Source of the DNA: Tannerella sp.
GTDB taxonomy: Bacteria; Bacteroidota; Bacteroidia; Bacteroidales; Tannerellaceae
NCBI GenBank assembly: GCA_031283915.1
Contig: JAITAY010000249.1
Coordinates: 1-13,151, forward strand
Length of the DNA: 13,151 nucleotides
Reading direction: 5' to 3'
Shown: positions 1-6,706 of the stretch, one piece after another
How the letters are laid out: every line of letters begins with the position of its first letter
Numbering within the stretch: the stretch's first letter is position 1
Notes under the pieces: model-generated
Databases searched by the model: none
The model's input: the letters and a program-made list of their open reading frames with translations, nothing else
Told to the model about the DNA's origin: nothing
Made by a program: the position numbers and the translations under genes

Positions 1-279
1 ATGACCAATTCCGACCAGTGGATACAGGACGGCAGCTACGTGAAACTGAGGAACCTCAGTCTGGCCTACCGGTTTACGAAGCAAATGACCCGGTTCGCCG
101 ATATCCGGCTGGCCGTAAGCGCCCAAAACGTATTTACCTTTACGAAATACAAAGGCTATGACCCCGAAGTATCTTCGGTATCTTCGGATGACCGCGGCTC
201 CGATACGGATGCGGGACTGGACTGGTTTGCCTATCCTAATCCCAGAAGTTACACACTGAGTCTTTCCATAGAATATTAA
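1..279 (+). CDS. SusC-like TonB-dependent outer-membrane receptor, C-terminal fragment
   Basis: This is the last 92 codons of a gene that begins before the window; the ATG at base 1 is almost certainly an internal methionine. The fragment contains the family-typical stretch around residues 11-50 (DGSYVKLRNLSLAYRF, then AVSAQNVFTFTKYKGYDPE) and ends in alternating hydrophobic residues closing with Tyr (LSLSIEY), as in the final beta strand of an outer-membrane barrel. SusC-like proteins are 22-strand TonB-driven channels that import glycans or peptides delivered by a lipid-anchored SusD partner. The SusD gene starts 21 bp downstream, so the two are very probably co-transcribed. The substrate cannot be told from this piece, because the plug domain and most of the barrel are outside the window. 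Confidence 0.88.
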   Translation: MTNSDQWIQDGSYVKLRNLSLAYRFTKQMTRFADIRLAVSAQNVFTFTKYKGYDPEVSSVSSDDRGSDTDAGLDWFAYPNPRSYTLSLSIEY

Positions 280-300
280 ACCGTTAAAAAAGGAACCGAG

Positions 301-1911
301 ATGAAAAAAGAATTTTTGAAATATATGCTGATTGCAGCCGTTGCGCTTCTTGCCGCCTGTTCGTCCAACGACGAGTTTTTGAAGGAAAACACGTACGGAA
401 AAGTATTTCCGGATGAGTTCTATCGCAATCAGGAAGAACTGGATGTGGCGAACAATGCTTTGTACGACGAGTTCAACCGGATGTTTAATGCCGATTATGC
501 TTCGTATGTCGTTGCACTGTATGGCAGCGACGACGTGACAACGCCATACTCTGCCAATACGTCCTATCTCCAAAACGATACTTATGTGCGCGAAGCGGCT
601 AATGAAGACGCAAGGAAAGGATGGGAGTACACGTACTCCACGATTAATATCGCCAACGGAATTATCGCGAACTACCGGAAAGCTGAAGGCGCGGTCAGTG
701 AGGAAACGTTGCACTATTATGCCGGTCAGGCGTATTTTGCACGCGCCTACATGTATTTCTGGCTGGTGCGTATATTCAACGAAATTCCCTACGTCACCAC
801 AGTAAGAGAAGGAGACCGGACGCTGACGCTTTCGCCGCCCGAAGAGGTATACGAACATATTATCGAAGACCTGAAAATCGCGGAGGAATGGTTGCCGGTG
901 ACGTGGAAAGGAATCGACGAAATCAAAGCTAACGGCGGAGCATTCACCAAAGGCGCGGCCAAGGCCACGCTGGCGAGCGTTTACCTGACCATGGCCGGCT
1001 ATCCGGTGAAGAAAACCGAATGTTACCGGCTGGCCAAAGAGAAGGCGGCCGAAATCATCGCCCGCGAGTCGGAATACGGCTACCGCCTGCTCGACCATTA
1101 TGCAGACCTGTGGAAAGTGACGCCCTATCTCCACGACGAAATGATATTTTCCATTATGTACCACAATGTCACCAACCACAATGTCCGAGCGCCCAAGGAA
1201 TGTCGCCCCGTACAGTTTGGCGGCTGGGAGGCCTATTGTCCGGAAATCAACTTCTTCCGCCGGTTTCCGGCCGGCGAACGGCGAAACGTTACCTTTGTAA
1301 CGGAATTTCCGCTGACCAGCGGGTGGTATCAGACGGAGCCGACGCTGCCCTGGCCGGAAGGCAAACCAATGCTACCCTGGGAGCAGATGATGTTTAAACA
1401 TCCGTATTACTTCAAGATGTGGGAAGCGGAAGGTCTGGAAGGCGAAAACAAGTGGAAACCGGCCGGCGACAGCGAGTGGTACAGCGGTCGCACCAACCAG
1501 GTGATCCGCTACGCCGAAGTGCTGCTGATTTATGCCGAAGCACAGGCAATGGCCGACGGCGCGCCCGATGCGTTAGCCTACGAATGTGTCAACCGCGTAC
1601 GCAACCGTGCCTTTGCCGGCGTGGGAACACGGCTGAACGACCTGAAACCCGGACTGGGCGGCGAGGCTTTCCGTGATTCCGTATTTGTGGAACGCGGATG
1701 GGAATTTGCCGGCTTTGAATATGCCAGCCGCTGGTTCGATCTGGTACGCCGGGAACTGGTCGAAGATGCGGCTTCGGCCAACCCGGAGCACAGTTTCCTG
1801 CCCGGCCGCTCGCAAGACGAATGGGAGATCAAGAAAGAGTTGCTGACGCATGACAGCTACTTCCTGCCCATTCCGGAAGAAGATGCGTTGCTGAATCCGA
1901 ATCTGAAGTAA
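301..1911 (+). CDS. SusD/RagB-family nutrient-binding outer-membrane lipoprotein
   Basis: This 536-residue surface lipoprotein is expected to cap a SusC-like channel and bind its substrate. The N-terminus is a lipoprotein signal peptide with lipobox LLAAC (Cys20). The residues after the cysteine, SSNDE, are acidic and resemble the Bacteroidetes signal for export of lipoproteins to the cell surface. Family hallmarks are visible: the TPR-like helix TKGAAKATLASVYL (about 218-231), VIRYAEVLLIYAEAQ (about 401-415), VNRVRNRAF, the WFDLVRR stretch (about 478-484), and the C-terminal FLPIPEEDALLNPNLK, which matches the usual family ending. The length is normal for the family. It follows the SusC fragment by 21 bp, and a small secreted protein gene follows 39 bp later. 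No glycoside hydrolase or sigma/anti-sigma gene is visible next to it, so the ligand remains open. Confidence 0.96.
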   Translation: MKKEFLKYMLIAAVALLAACSSNDEFLKENTYGKVFPDEFYRNQEELDVANNALYDEFNRMFNADYASYVVALYGSDDVTTPYSANTSYLQNDTYVREAANEDARKGWEYTYSTINIANGIIANYRKAEGAVSEETLHYYAGQAYFARAYMYFWLVRIFNEIPYVTTVREGDRTLTLSPPEEVYEHIIEDLKIAEEWLPVTWKGIDEIKANGGAFTKGAAKATLASVYLTMAGYPVKKTECYRLAKEKAAEIIARESEYGYRLLDHYADLWKVTPYLHDEMIFSIMYHNVTNHNVRAPKECRPVQFGGWEAYCPEINFFRRFPAGERRNVTFVTEFPLTSGWYQTEPTLPWPEGKPMLPWEQMMFKHPYYFKMWEAEGLEGENKWKPAGDSEWYSGRTNQVIRYAEVLLIYAEAQAMADGAPDALAYECVNRVRNRAFAGVGTRLNDLKPGLGGEAFRDSVFVERGWEFAGFEYASRWFDLVRRELVEDAASANPEHSFLPGRSQDEWEIKKELLTHDSYFLPIPEEDALLNPNLK

Positions 1912-1950
1912 ACAGAGTATATTTTTTTTCACATTAAAATTTTGAATCAA

Positions 1951-2334
1951 ATGAAAGTAATGTATGTAATGTTGGCAGGCTTGTGCCTGCTGTGTATGTC
2001 AGCCGTCCAAGTGAACACAGCCGACGATCTGAAAAGCAAAGTGAAGGGCAAATGGGAAATTACCATTCCCGATGCTCCTTCCGGGTATCAAAACTATGTG
2101 CTTGACATCAAAGAAAAAGACAAGGTGATTGTAATCGATGTCAAAGGGGGAGATATCAATATCAAGGAGCAGAAATTTACCGAAAAAGACGGTAAACTGT
2201 CGGCGAATTTATATGTAGGTGAATACGTGAAAGTCGTCATCTGGGATGACAAAGGTGTTATAAAAGGTGCGGCAGAAACGTCCATGGGCAAATTGCCCTG
2301 CAACTTCAAAAAACTGGAGAAGAAGGCGAAGTAA
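1951..2334 (+). CDS. small secreted protein of unknown function
   Basis: This is a 127-residue protein from the ATG at 1951; an in-frame TTG at 1942 would add three residues but is the poorer start. Residues 1-23 form a signal peptide with a hydrophobic core (VMLAGLCLLCMSAV). No proper lipobox is present, so it is probably cleaved by signal peptidase I near AVQVNT and released to the periplasm or beyond. The mature part of about 104 residues begins ADDLKSKVKGKWEI and then alternates hydrophobic and charged residues, suggesting a small beta sandwich or barrel. The motif KWEITIPDAPSGYQ (34-47) recalls small uncharacterised Bacteroidales secreted proteins with a W...PDAPxGYQ motif; this is a recollection, not a search result. 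It lies 39 bp after the SusD gene with no terminator between, so it may be a third member of the uptake operon. I assign no function. Confidence 0.78.
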   Translation: MKVMYVMLAGLCLLCMSAVQVNTADDLKSKVKGKWEITIPDAPSGYQNYVLDIKEKDKVIVIDVKGGDINIKEQKFTEKDGKLSANLYVGEYVKVVIWDDKGVIKGAAETSMGKLPCNFKKLEKKAK

Positions 2335-2343
2335 AGGACGACT

Positions 2344-2412
2344 GACTATGCAAGACGAAAGGCGCACCATGTCGGGAATTACTCGATATCCGTGCGTCTT
2401 TCTTTTGCAGTC
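2344..2412 (+). terminator. long imperfect hairpin between the uptake locus and kdsB
   Basis: The core arms GAAAGGCGCAC (2357-2367) and GTGCGTCTTTC (2392-2402) pair with one G-T wobble. Outside them GCAA/TTGC and GACT/AGTC pair, and inside them ATGTCG/CGATAT pair, giving a stem of about 25 pairs with small internal loops. No clean T-run follows, so it is a weak intrinsic terminator candidate for the susCD transcript or simply a structured spacer. The right arm also holds TTCTTTTG (2400-2407), one base from the Bacteroidetes -7 consensus, which could serve kdsB. Confidence 0.5.
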
Positions 2413-2474
2413 TTAGGAGCTGTCCGTAATATCGGAAAAAAAGGGATGATTCAACCATTCAAAAGAGAAGTAAC

Positions 2475-3224
2475 ATGAAATTCCTGGGCATTATACCGGC
2501 GCGTTATGCGTCAACCCGTTTTCCGGGGAAACCGCTGGCGGACATGAAGGGAAAACCGCTGATTCAGCGGGTATATGAACAGGTGCGGCAGAGCGTGGAT
2601 GCGCTTTGCATCGCCACGGACGACGAACGGATTGCCACAGCAGCGGAGGCTTTCGGGGCACGTGTGGTCATGACCTCCGACCGCCATCGCAGCGGTACGG
2701 AGCGTTGTTATGAAGCGTATCACAAATCAGGGATCTCCTGCGACGTGATAATCAATATCCAGGGTGACGAACCCTTTATCCATCCTCAACAGATCGAACT
2801 GCTGAAAAGCTGTTTCGAGAAGCCCGACGTGCAAATTGCCACACTCGTGAAGCCACTGGACCCGGATGGCGATTTCGAACAGACGCTGTTCAATCCGAAC
2901 TCGCCGAAGGTGGCGCTGAACAGCCGGCTCGAAGCGCTCTATTTCAGCCGTTCCGTCATCCCGTACCTGCGCGGAAGGAAGCATGACGACTGGCTGGCTG
3001 CCCATACGTTCTACAAGCATATCGGCCTGTATGCCTATCAGATCCGTGTACTCAGGGAGATTGTTGCCCTGCCGCCTTCACCGCTTGAGCTGGCCGAAAG
3101 CCTCGAACAACTGCGCTGGCTCGAAAACGGTTACAAAATCCAAACAGCCATCACCCGCCAGGAAACCATCGGAATCGACACCCCCGAAGACCTGCAACAA
3201 GCGTTGTTAATGATGAATGATTAG
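2475..3224 (+). CDS. kdsB: 3-deoxy-manno-octulosonate cytidylyltransferase (CMP-Kdo synthetase)
   Basis: KdsB activates Kdo by the reaction CTP + Kdo to CMP-Kdo + PPi, in the cytoplasm, to supply the inner-core sugar of lipopolysaccharide. The 249-residue protein has the usual family length. The nucleotide-binding N-terminus reads IIPARYASTRFPGKPLADMKGKPLI (residues 6-30, described in family form as PARxxSxRxPGKPL). IATDDERI, TSDRHRSGTER and INIQGDEPFI follow in the canonical order; the Asp of QGDEP is expected to bind metal. HIGLYAYQIRVL and the C-terminal IGIDTPEDLQQAL complete the pattern. The ATG at 2475 is preceded by an A-rich stretch, normal for this phylum. The gene stands alone on the plus strand, and the downstream neighbour is convergent. 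The stop codon lies inside the left arm of a small hairpin. Confidence 0.98.
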   Translation: MKFLGIIPARYASTRFPGKPLADMKGKPLIQRVYEQVRQSVDALCIATDDERIATAAEAFGARVVMTSDRHRSGTERCYEAYHKSGISCDVIINIQGDEPFIHPQQIELLKSCFEKPDVQIATLVKPLDPDGDFEQTLFNPNSPKVALNSRLEALYFSRSVIPYLRGRKHDDWLAAHTFYKHIGLYAYQIRVLREIVALPPSPLELAESLEQLRWLENGYKIQTAITRQETIGIDTPEDLQQALLMMND

Positions 3225-3248
3225 GTTGCCGGTATTCACCTAATCATT
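3216..3248 (+). other. perfect 11-bp hairpin containing the kdsB stop codon
   Basis: AATGATTAGGT (3216-3226) is the exact reverse complement of ACCTAATCATT (3238-3248), with an 11-base loop. The TAG stop of kdsB (3222-3224) is inside the left arm. No T-run follows, so it is not a standard intrinsic terminator; it could stabilise the mRNA 3' end. It marks the left boundary of the repeat-rich interval. Confidence 0.6.
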
Positions 3249-3285
3249 AGGGAAGCCGTTTGATAAAGTGCAGGCTGGCCGGTTT

Positions 3286-3317
3286 TATACTGCACGCGGT
3301 ATAGTTTTGTGCATAAA
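3286..3317 (+). repeat. dispersed 32-bp repeat R, copy 1 (plus orientation)
   Basis: The copy starts TATACTGCACGCGGTAT and ends GTTTTGTGCATAAA. The first part is a near palindrome (ATACTGC/GCGGTAT, one wobble), and TGCAC can instead pair with the later GTGCA. It is followed by GGGTAGT, the start of a TAGTTAG-like tail also seen at other copies. Confidence 0.9.
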
Positions 3318-3324
3318 GGGTAGT

Positions 3325-3356
3325 TATACTGCACGCGGTATTGTTTTGTGCATAAA
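3325..3356 (+). repeat. dispersed repeat R, copy 2 (plus orientation)
   Basis: It is identical to copy 1 except for one A-to-T change in the middle (GGTATTG for GGTATAG). It begins 39 bp after the start of copy 1, so the two form a short tandem. A GGTTAGTGGTTAG tail follows. The stretch from there to the long inverted repeat (3370-3438) holds only a small GGGCTTTAGCCC hairpin at 3401-3412. Confidence 0.9.
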
Positions 3357-3438
3357 GAGGTGGTTAGTGGTTAGAAAAAAAGTGCAACAGCGCCTCCGCA
3401 GGGCTTTAGCCCACTCCCCCCACAGGACCGTCCGTTTT

Positions 3439-3661
3439 AACTCAATGTCATCAAGTTAAGCGCTAAAAGGCTGTAGTAGAGCATCCCGTTAGGGATGCAT
3501 CGCTCGGTAGCCTTTTTGCGACGTCTCTATCCGCATCCCGTTAGGGATGCATCCTTAACAGGATGCAATACAGGGTTATACCGGTTTATCTACCGAGCGA
3601 TGCATCCCTATCGGGATGCTCTACTACCGCCTTTTAGCGCTTAACTTGATGACATTGAGTT
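3439..3661. repeat. long inverted repeat (72-bp arms) with REP-like GCATCCC hairpins
   Basis: The left arm (3439-3510) and right arm (3590-3661) are reverse complements over 72 bp with two mismatches by my alignment. The 79-bp spacer (3511-3589) carries no gene. The module GCATCCCGTTAGGGATGC, itself a 7-bp hairpin with a 4-base loop, occurs in the left arm (3481-3498), in the spacer (3533-3550) and, as a variant, in the right arm (3602-3619). Copies of repeat R face inward from both sides (3286/3325 and 3676). No transposase frame is present. It could be a non-autonomous mobile element, a REP/BIME-type cluster, or a strongly structured bidirectional 3' element between the convergent kdsB and glycosidase genes. 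Confidence 0.85.
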
Positions 3662-3675
3662 TTAACTGACGGGCA

Positions 3676-3704
3676 ATGCACAAAACTATACCGCGTGCAG
3701 TATA
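3676..3704 (-). repeat. dispersed repeat R, copy 3 (minus orientation)
   Basis: Read on the minus strand it matches copy 1 for 29 bases; the terminal TAA of the motif is not conserved. With copies 1 and 2 it brackets the 72-bp inverted repeat in inverted orientation. It is followed by TAGTAGCTAGTAGAAAG, a degenerate TAGTTAG tract. Confidence 0.88.
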
Positions 3705-3844
3705 GTAGCTAGTAGAAAGTAGAGGGCGGTTGGCAGACAAGCGGCAGTTGGAGGGAAGGCGTAGAAGTGAGGGTTTGATCGGACAGCTTCGTCCTGTCAC
3801 GACGCTACCGACCGCTATTCTACTAACTACTAACTACCTGTTTT

Positions 3845-3872
3845 TGCACAAAACTATACCGCGTGCAGTATA
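3845..3872 (-). repeat. dispersed repeat R, copy 4 (minus orientation)
   Basis: A 28-base match to copy 1 on the minus strand. CTACTAACTACTAACTAC (3819-3836) lies just before it on the plus strand, so on the minus strand the order is repeat R, then a GTAGTTAGTAG tail, as at 12961. The interval between copies 3 and 4 (3705-3818) is GC-rich and holds no gene that I can support. Confidence 0.88.
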
Positions 3873-3875
3873 ATG

Positions 3876-3909
3876 AAAAAAGTCTCGGCCTGAGAAAGTC
3901 GAGACTTTT
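3876..3909 (-). terminator. intrinsic terminator of the minus-strand glycosidase unit
   Basis: On the minus strand AAAAGTCTCG pairs exactly with CGAGACTTTT around a 12-base loop and continues into TTTTTT followed by C. It lies about 80 bp after the stop codon of the gene at 3988-5547, in the right orientation to end that transcript. Confidence 0.85.
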
Positions 3910-3987
3910 GTAAAAAAAAGAGAGGGTCTACCTTTTGACACACTCTCCCACCCTGCACCCGCACGAAACCATCTTCCGGACGGCCTG

Positions 3988-5547
3988 TCATTTGCCCACA
4001 GAGATTTTCCGGGCTTTGCTTTCGTTGTGGGAACGGTCGACGGCCGTGACGGCATAGCGGAAGGAGACGTTGCCGTCCGGAATCGGACAGAACGGCTGGC
4101 GGGTAATGGCATAAATCGCTTTCGAACGTTCGATGTTCACCTTTTCACCCTTCCGGAAACGGTAGATCACGAAATAAACCGGTTCGTCGAGCTGTCCCTG
4201 ATGCGACGCCCCGACATCCCACCGCAATACGTGTCCCCGGACTGTTTGCTCCACACGCAGGCGCCGGATTCTGTCGGGCTTCCGGCCGGGCTGTCCCGCG
4301 CAGGCCGGAATCAGCGCCGGATAACGGTGATACAGGCGTTTCAGGCTGTCGGCGATGCCCCCGTTATTCCATAACAGTTCGTTGGCCGGCCAGAAGATAT
4401 TGCCCTGTACCCGTTTCTCCATGCGCGACTGTCTCATTTTCTCCTTCAACTGACCGGCTTTCATGGTACGCGCTACATCCTGACCGATGTACAGCGATGT
4501 CTTGCTCTTCTGCTCGCTCCACCACCGGATCAGCGTCTCATAATCGGCCTGCGAGTGGCCGATCTCCCAGTATAGTTGCGGCGCACAGTAATCAATCCAT
4601 CCTTTTTTCATCCACAACAGAACGTCGGCATACAGGTCGTCGTAGTTTTGCAAACCGCCGGTACGGCTTCCCTTCCTGCCTTTGCCCTCATTGCGGTATA
4701 TGCCGAAGGGACTGATGCCCAGACGTACCCGGGGGTTGGTATCCCGGATGGTTTGCCGGAGCATCCATATCAGTTGATTGACATTTTCCCGCCGCCATTT
4801 GTCGCGTTCCCCCGGTTTGTACCCGTTGCTCCGTCCGTAGCATTCAAAGCTCCGGTCGTCGGGGAATTCCTGTCCGGCAACCGGGTAGGGATAAAAGTAA
4901 TCGTCCATGTGGATGGCGTCCACGTCGTAGCGCGAAACGATGTCTTCCACAACCCTGCAAATGAAAAAACGACATGCGGGCACGCCGGGGTCGAACAGGG
5001 TCTGGCCGTTGTACCTGACAAACCATTCGGGATGCCGGTGCAGGACATGCGAGGCGGCAAATTCGCCGAAGCCCGTCGTGCCGGCGCGGTAAGGATTCAG
5101 CCAGGCATGAAATTCCATGTTGCGGCGGTGACAGGCATCAATCAGGAAGGCCATCGGGTCGAAGTCCGGTTCGCCGGGCGGTACGCCCTGCCTGCCGGTC
5201 AGGAAACGGCTCCACGGCTCGTAGGGGGAACGGTAGAACGCATCGGCTTCGGGACGCACCTGGAAGAGGATGGCATTGAGGCCGCAGGCGCGCAGCCTGT
5301 CGAGCCGCTCCTCCATCAGGCTGCGGAACGCCGCCGGAGTCAGGTTCCGGTAATCGTCCTGAAAGACGGTTTGAATCCATGCCCCGCGAAATTCGCGTTT
5401 GGGCGAGAGCATCTGTTCCTGTTTGAACTGGCGCGACGCAACGCATGAAATCAGGCACAAGCCGAACACCGTCAGCCGGACAGCGGCGCAAAAGCCGGAC
5501 AGCAGACGCCTTGACAAAGAAAGCGGGTTCATTTCGAATAATGTCAT
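3988..5547 (-). CDS. GHL10-type family 10 glycosylhydrolase-like lipoprotein
   Basis: This is a 519-residue exported protein with a TIM-barrel domain of the DUF187/GHL10 family, related to enzymes proposed to act on cell-wall or other glycans; substrates are mostly unproven. The N-terminus carries a signal sequence ending in lipobox LISC (Cys35). Conserved stretches in order are FRGAWIQTV (53-61), LFQVRPEADAFY (94-105), FHAWLNPYRAG (146-156), DAIHMDDYFYPYP (210-222), with acidic residues suited to catalysis, LGISPFGIYRN (276-286) and IDYCAPQLYWEIGH (318-331). Residues from about 430 resemble a fibronectin-III-like domain (YFVIYRF...RYAVTAVDRSHNES). The ATG at 5547 lies 3 bp after the stop of the upstream epimerase gene, so the two are probably translationally coupled. 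A second in-frame ATG at 5532 would shorten the signal peptide n-region and is equally plausible. A terminator follows at 3876-3909. Confidence 0.93.
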   Translation of the reverse strand: MTLFEMNPLSLSRRLLSGFCAAVRLTVFGLCLISCVASRQFKQEQMLSPKREFRGAWIQTVFQDDYRNLTPAAFRSLMEERLDRLRACGLNAILFQVRPEADAFYRSPYEPWSRFLTGRQGVPPGEPDFDPMAFLIDACHRRNMEFHAWLNPYRAGTTGFGEFAASHVLHRHPEWFVRYNGQTLFDPGVPACRFFICRVVEDIVSRYDVDAIHMDDYFYPYPVAGQEFPDDRSFECYGRSNGYKPGERDKWRRENVNQLIWMLRQTIRDTNPRVRLGISPFGIYRNEGKGRKGSRTGGLQNYDDLYADVLLWMKKGWIDYCAPQLYWEIGHSQADYETLIRWWSEQKSKTSLYIGQDVARTMKAGQLKEKMRQSRMEKRVQGNIFWPANELLWNNGGIADSLKRLYHRYPALIPACAGQPGRKPDRIRRLRVEQTVRGHVLRWDVGASHQGQLDEPVYFVIYRFRKGEKVNIERSKAIYAITRQPFCPIPDGNVSFRYAVTAVDRSHNESKARKISVGK

Positions 5548-5550
5548 GCT

Positions 5551-6549
5551 TCAAAATTCGTGACGGATGGTTTCCTCCAGTCCCCTCCGCAGGTCGAAGG
5601 CGGGCGAGAAACCCAGTTCGCGATGCAGCGGTTCGGTGTCGCAAGTCCAGTTACGCTGTTTGAGTATTCCGTATTTGTCGGTATTGAGTGTCATGGCGCG
5701 TCCGGTCAGCCGGCCAACACCCCCGGAAAGAAGACAGCAGAGGTAGACAGCCCACAGCGGCAGGCGCAGGCGCAGGACATGTTTCCTCCCGGTCAACGCC
5801 TGAACCAGCCGCGCAAATTCGGTATCGGTACAGCTCTTACCGTCCGAGACCAGATAGCGGCAATTCCGGCCGGCCGGGTGTTCCAGCGCACGAAAGGCCA
5901 CCTCCGCCAAGTCTTTTACATAAATAAAACTGAGATGCTGGGGTTTTCGTCCGGCAGCAAAGTCGAAGCCGGAGCGGATGCTTTGTATTTCCATCCGGTA
6001 ATCCCGTTCGCCGGGTCCGTATACGCCGGTCGGACACAGGATCACCCAGGGAATCGCCGTTTGCCGTTCGACGTAATCCTCCGCCAGCCGTTTACTTTCG
6101 CCATAGGCCGTTTCGGGATGCCGGACATCCTCGCGCACAATGGGGCGGAACGTCTTTTCATCGCCTCCGCCGTAGCTGCTCAGGCTGCTCATCAGCAGGA
6201 ATTTCTGCGGTCGGCAGCCGGCTCCGTCCAGCGCCTCCAGCAGGCGTCGCGTATACTCGGCATTGACCAGCGCAAAGTTTTTCCGGCGAACGCTTCCGGT
6301 CACACCGGCATTATGAATCACATACTGCCACGCGCCGTGTTCGCGGACATGCGCTGCCAATTGCGCCGTCAAGGCCGGCGGATCACCGTATTTCAGATCG
6401 ATACAGCGAACCCGGTCTTGCGGCAGATGTGCCCGCGAACTCGTGGCACGCACTCCCGCCCAGACTTCATATCCCCGTCCGAGCGCCGCCTCTGTCAGAA
6501 AACGCCCGATGAATCCGCTGGCGCCCGTAATTAATACTTTTACTTTCAA
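5551..6549 (-). CDS. NAD(P)-dependent epimerase/dehydratase (extended SDR family)
   Basis: This is a Rossmann-fold enzyme of about 332 residues that probably acts on a nucleotide sugar or similar substrate; the exact substrate is not visible. In the TTG-start numbering, the cofactor loop is ITGASGFIG (7-15). The substrate-side residues include SSLSSYG (about 121-127), and the catalytic Tyr149/Lys153 lie in AYGESK. PTGVYGPGERDY and FIYVKDLAEVAFRAL follow as usual for the family. A GTG at 6582 would add eleven residues, but it overlaps a perfect TATCTTTG promoter box (6582-6589), so the transcript should begin after it. I therefore prefer TTG at 6549, giving MKVKVLITG, the normal family start. 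It is the first gene of a minus-strand pair with the GHL10-like lipoprotein 3 bp downstream, which suggests linked roles in envelope glycan metabolism; that link is inference. Confidence 0.92.
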   Translation of the reverse strand: MKVKVLITGASGFIGRFLTEAALGRGYEVWAGVRATSSRAHLPQDRVRCIDLKYGDPPALTAQLAAHVREHGAWQYVIHNAGVTGSVRRKNFALVNAEYTRRLLEALDGAGCRPQKFLLMSSLSSYGGGDEKTFRPIVREDVRHPETAYGESKRLAEDYVERQTAIPWVILCPTGVYGPGERDYRMEIQSIRSGFDFAAGRKPQHLSFIYVKDLAEVAFRALEHPAGRNCRYLVSDGKSCTDTEFARLVQALTGRKHVLRLRLPLWAVYLCCLLSGGVGRLTGRAMTLNTDKYGILKQRNWTCDTEPLHRELGFSPAFDLRRGLEETIRHEF

Positions 6550-6581
6550 AACTTCTTCCCCCCCCTTATTTTTTTCCGCCA

Positions 6582-6589
6582 CAAAGATA
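6582..6589 (-). promoter_or_regulatory. Bacteroidetes-type -7 promoter box for the epimerase/glycosidase unit
   Basis: The minus strand reads TATCTTTG, a full match to the TAnnTTTG -7 consensus of the Bacteroidetes primary sigma factor. Transcription should start about 7 bases downstream, which excludes the GTG at 6582 as a start codon and leaves a leader of roughly 25 nt before TTG 6549. I see no clear -33 TTTG. Confidence 0.7.
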
Positions 6590-6596
6590 AGATTTT

Positions 6597-6616
6597 AATG
6601 ATGAATGATAAATGAT
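6597..6616 (-). repeat. 20-bp inverted repeat, left copy, upstream of the minus-strand promoter
   Basis: On the minus strand this reads ATCATTTATCATTCATCATT, identical over 20 bases to 7137-7156 on the plus strand. It ends 7 bp upstream of the -7 box at 6582-6589. The low-complexity ATCATT composition means that slippage could have produced it. Confidence 0.75.
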
Positions 6617-6706
6617 GAATGATTGTGGCAAATACGCTACTATCACTCATCATGGACCACTCATCACCCACCACTCTCAGGATAGAAATATTATTTTTGC
6701 TCGCCA

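Noticed and set aside
3268..3459. 63-residue frame across repeat R copies 1 and 2
   Set aside because: It is made of two repeat copies (the peptide YTARGIVLCIK appears twice) and part of the inverted repeat arm; no sign of a real gene.
3225..3987. insertion sequence with its own transposase
   Set aside because: Despite terminal-repeat-like structure there is no frame with transposase motifs; only a non-autonomous or structural element can be argued.
4576..5448. 290-residue plus-strand frame opposite the GHL10-like gene
   Set aside because: It mirrors the codons of a well-supported minus-strand gene and has no domain or start signal of its own.
5560..6534. 324-residue plus-strand frame opposite the epimerase gene
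   Set aside because: It is antisense to a clear SDR gene with intact motifs and shows no recognisable domain; long antisense frames are common in GC-rich codon usage.
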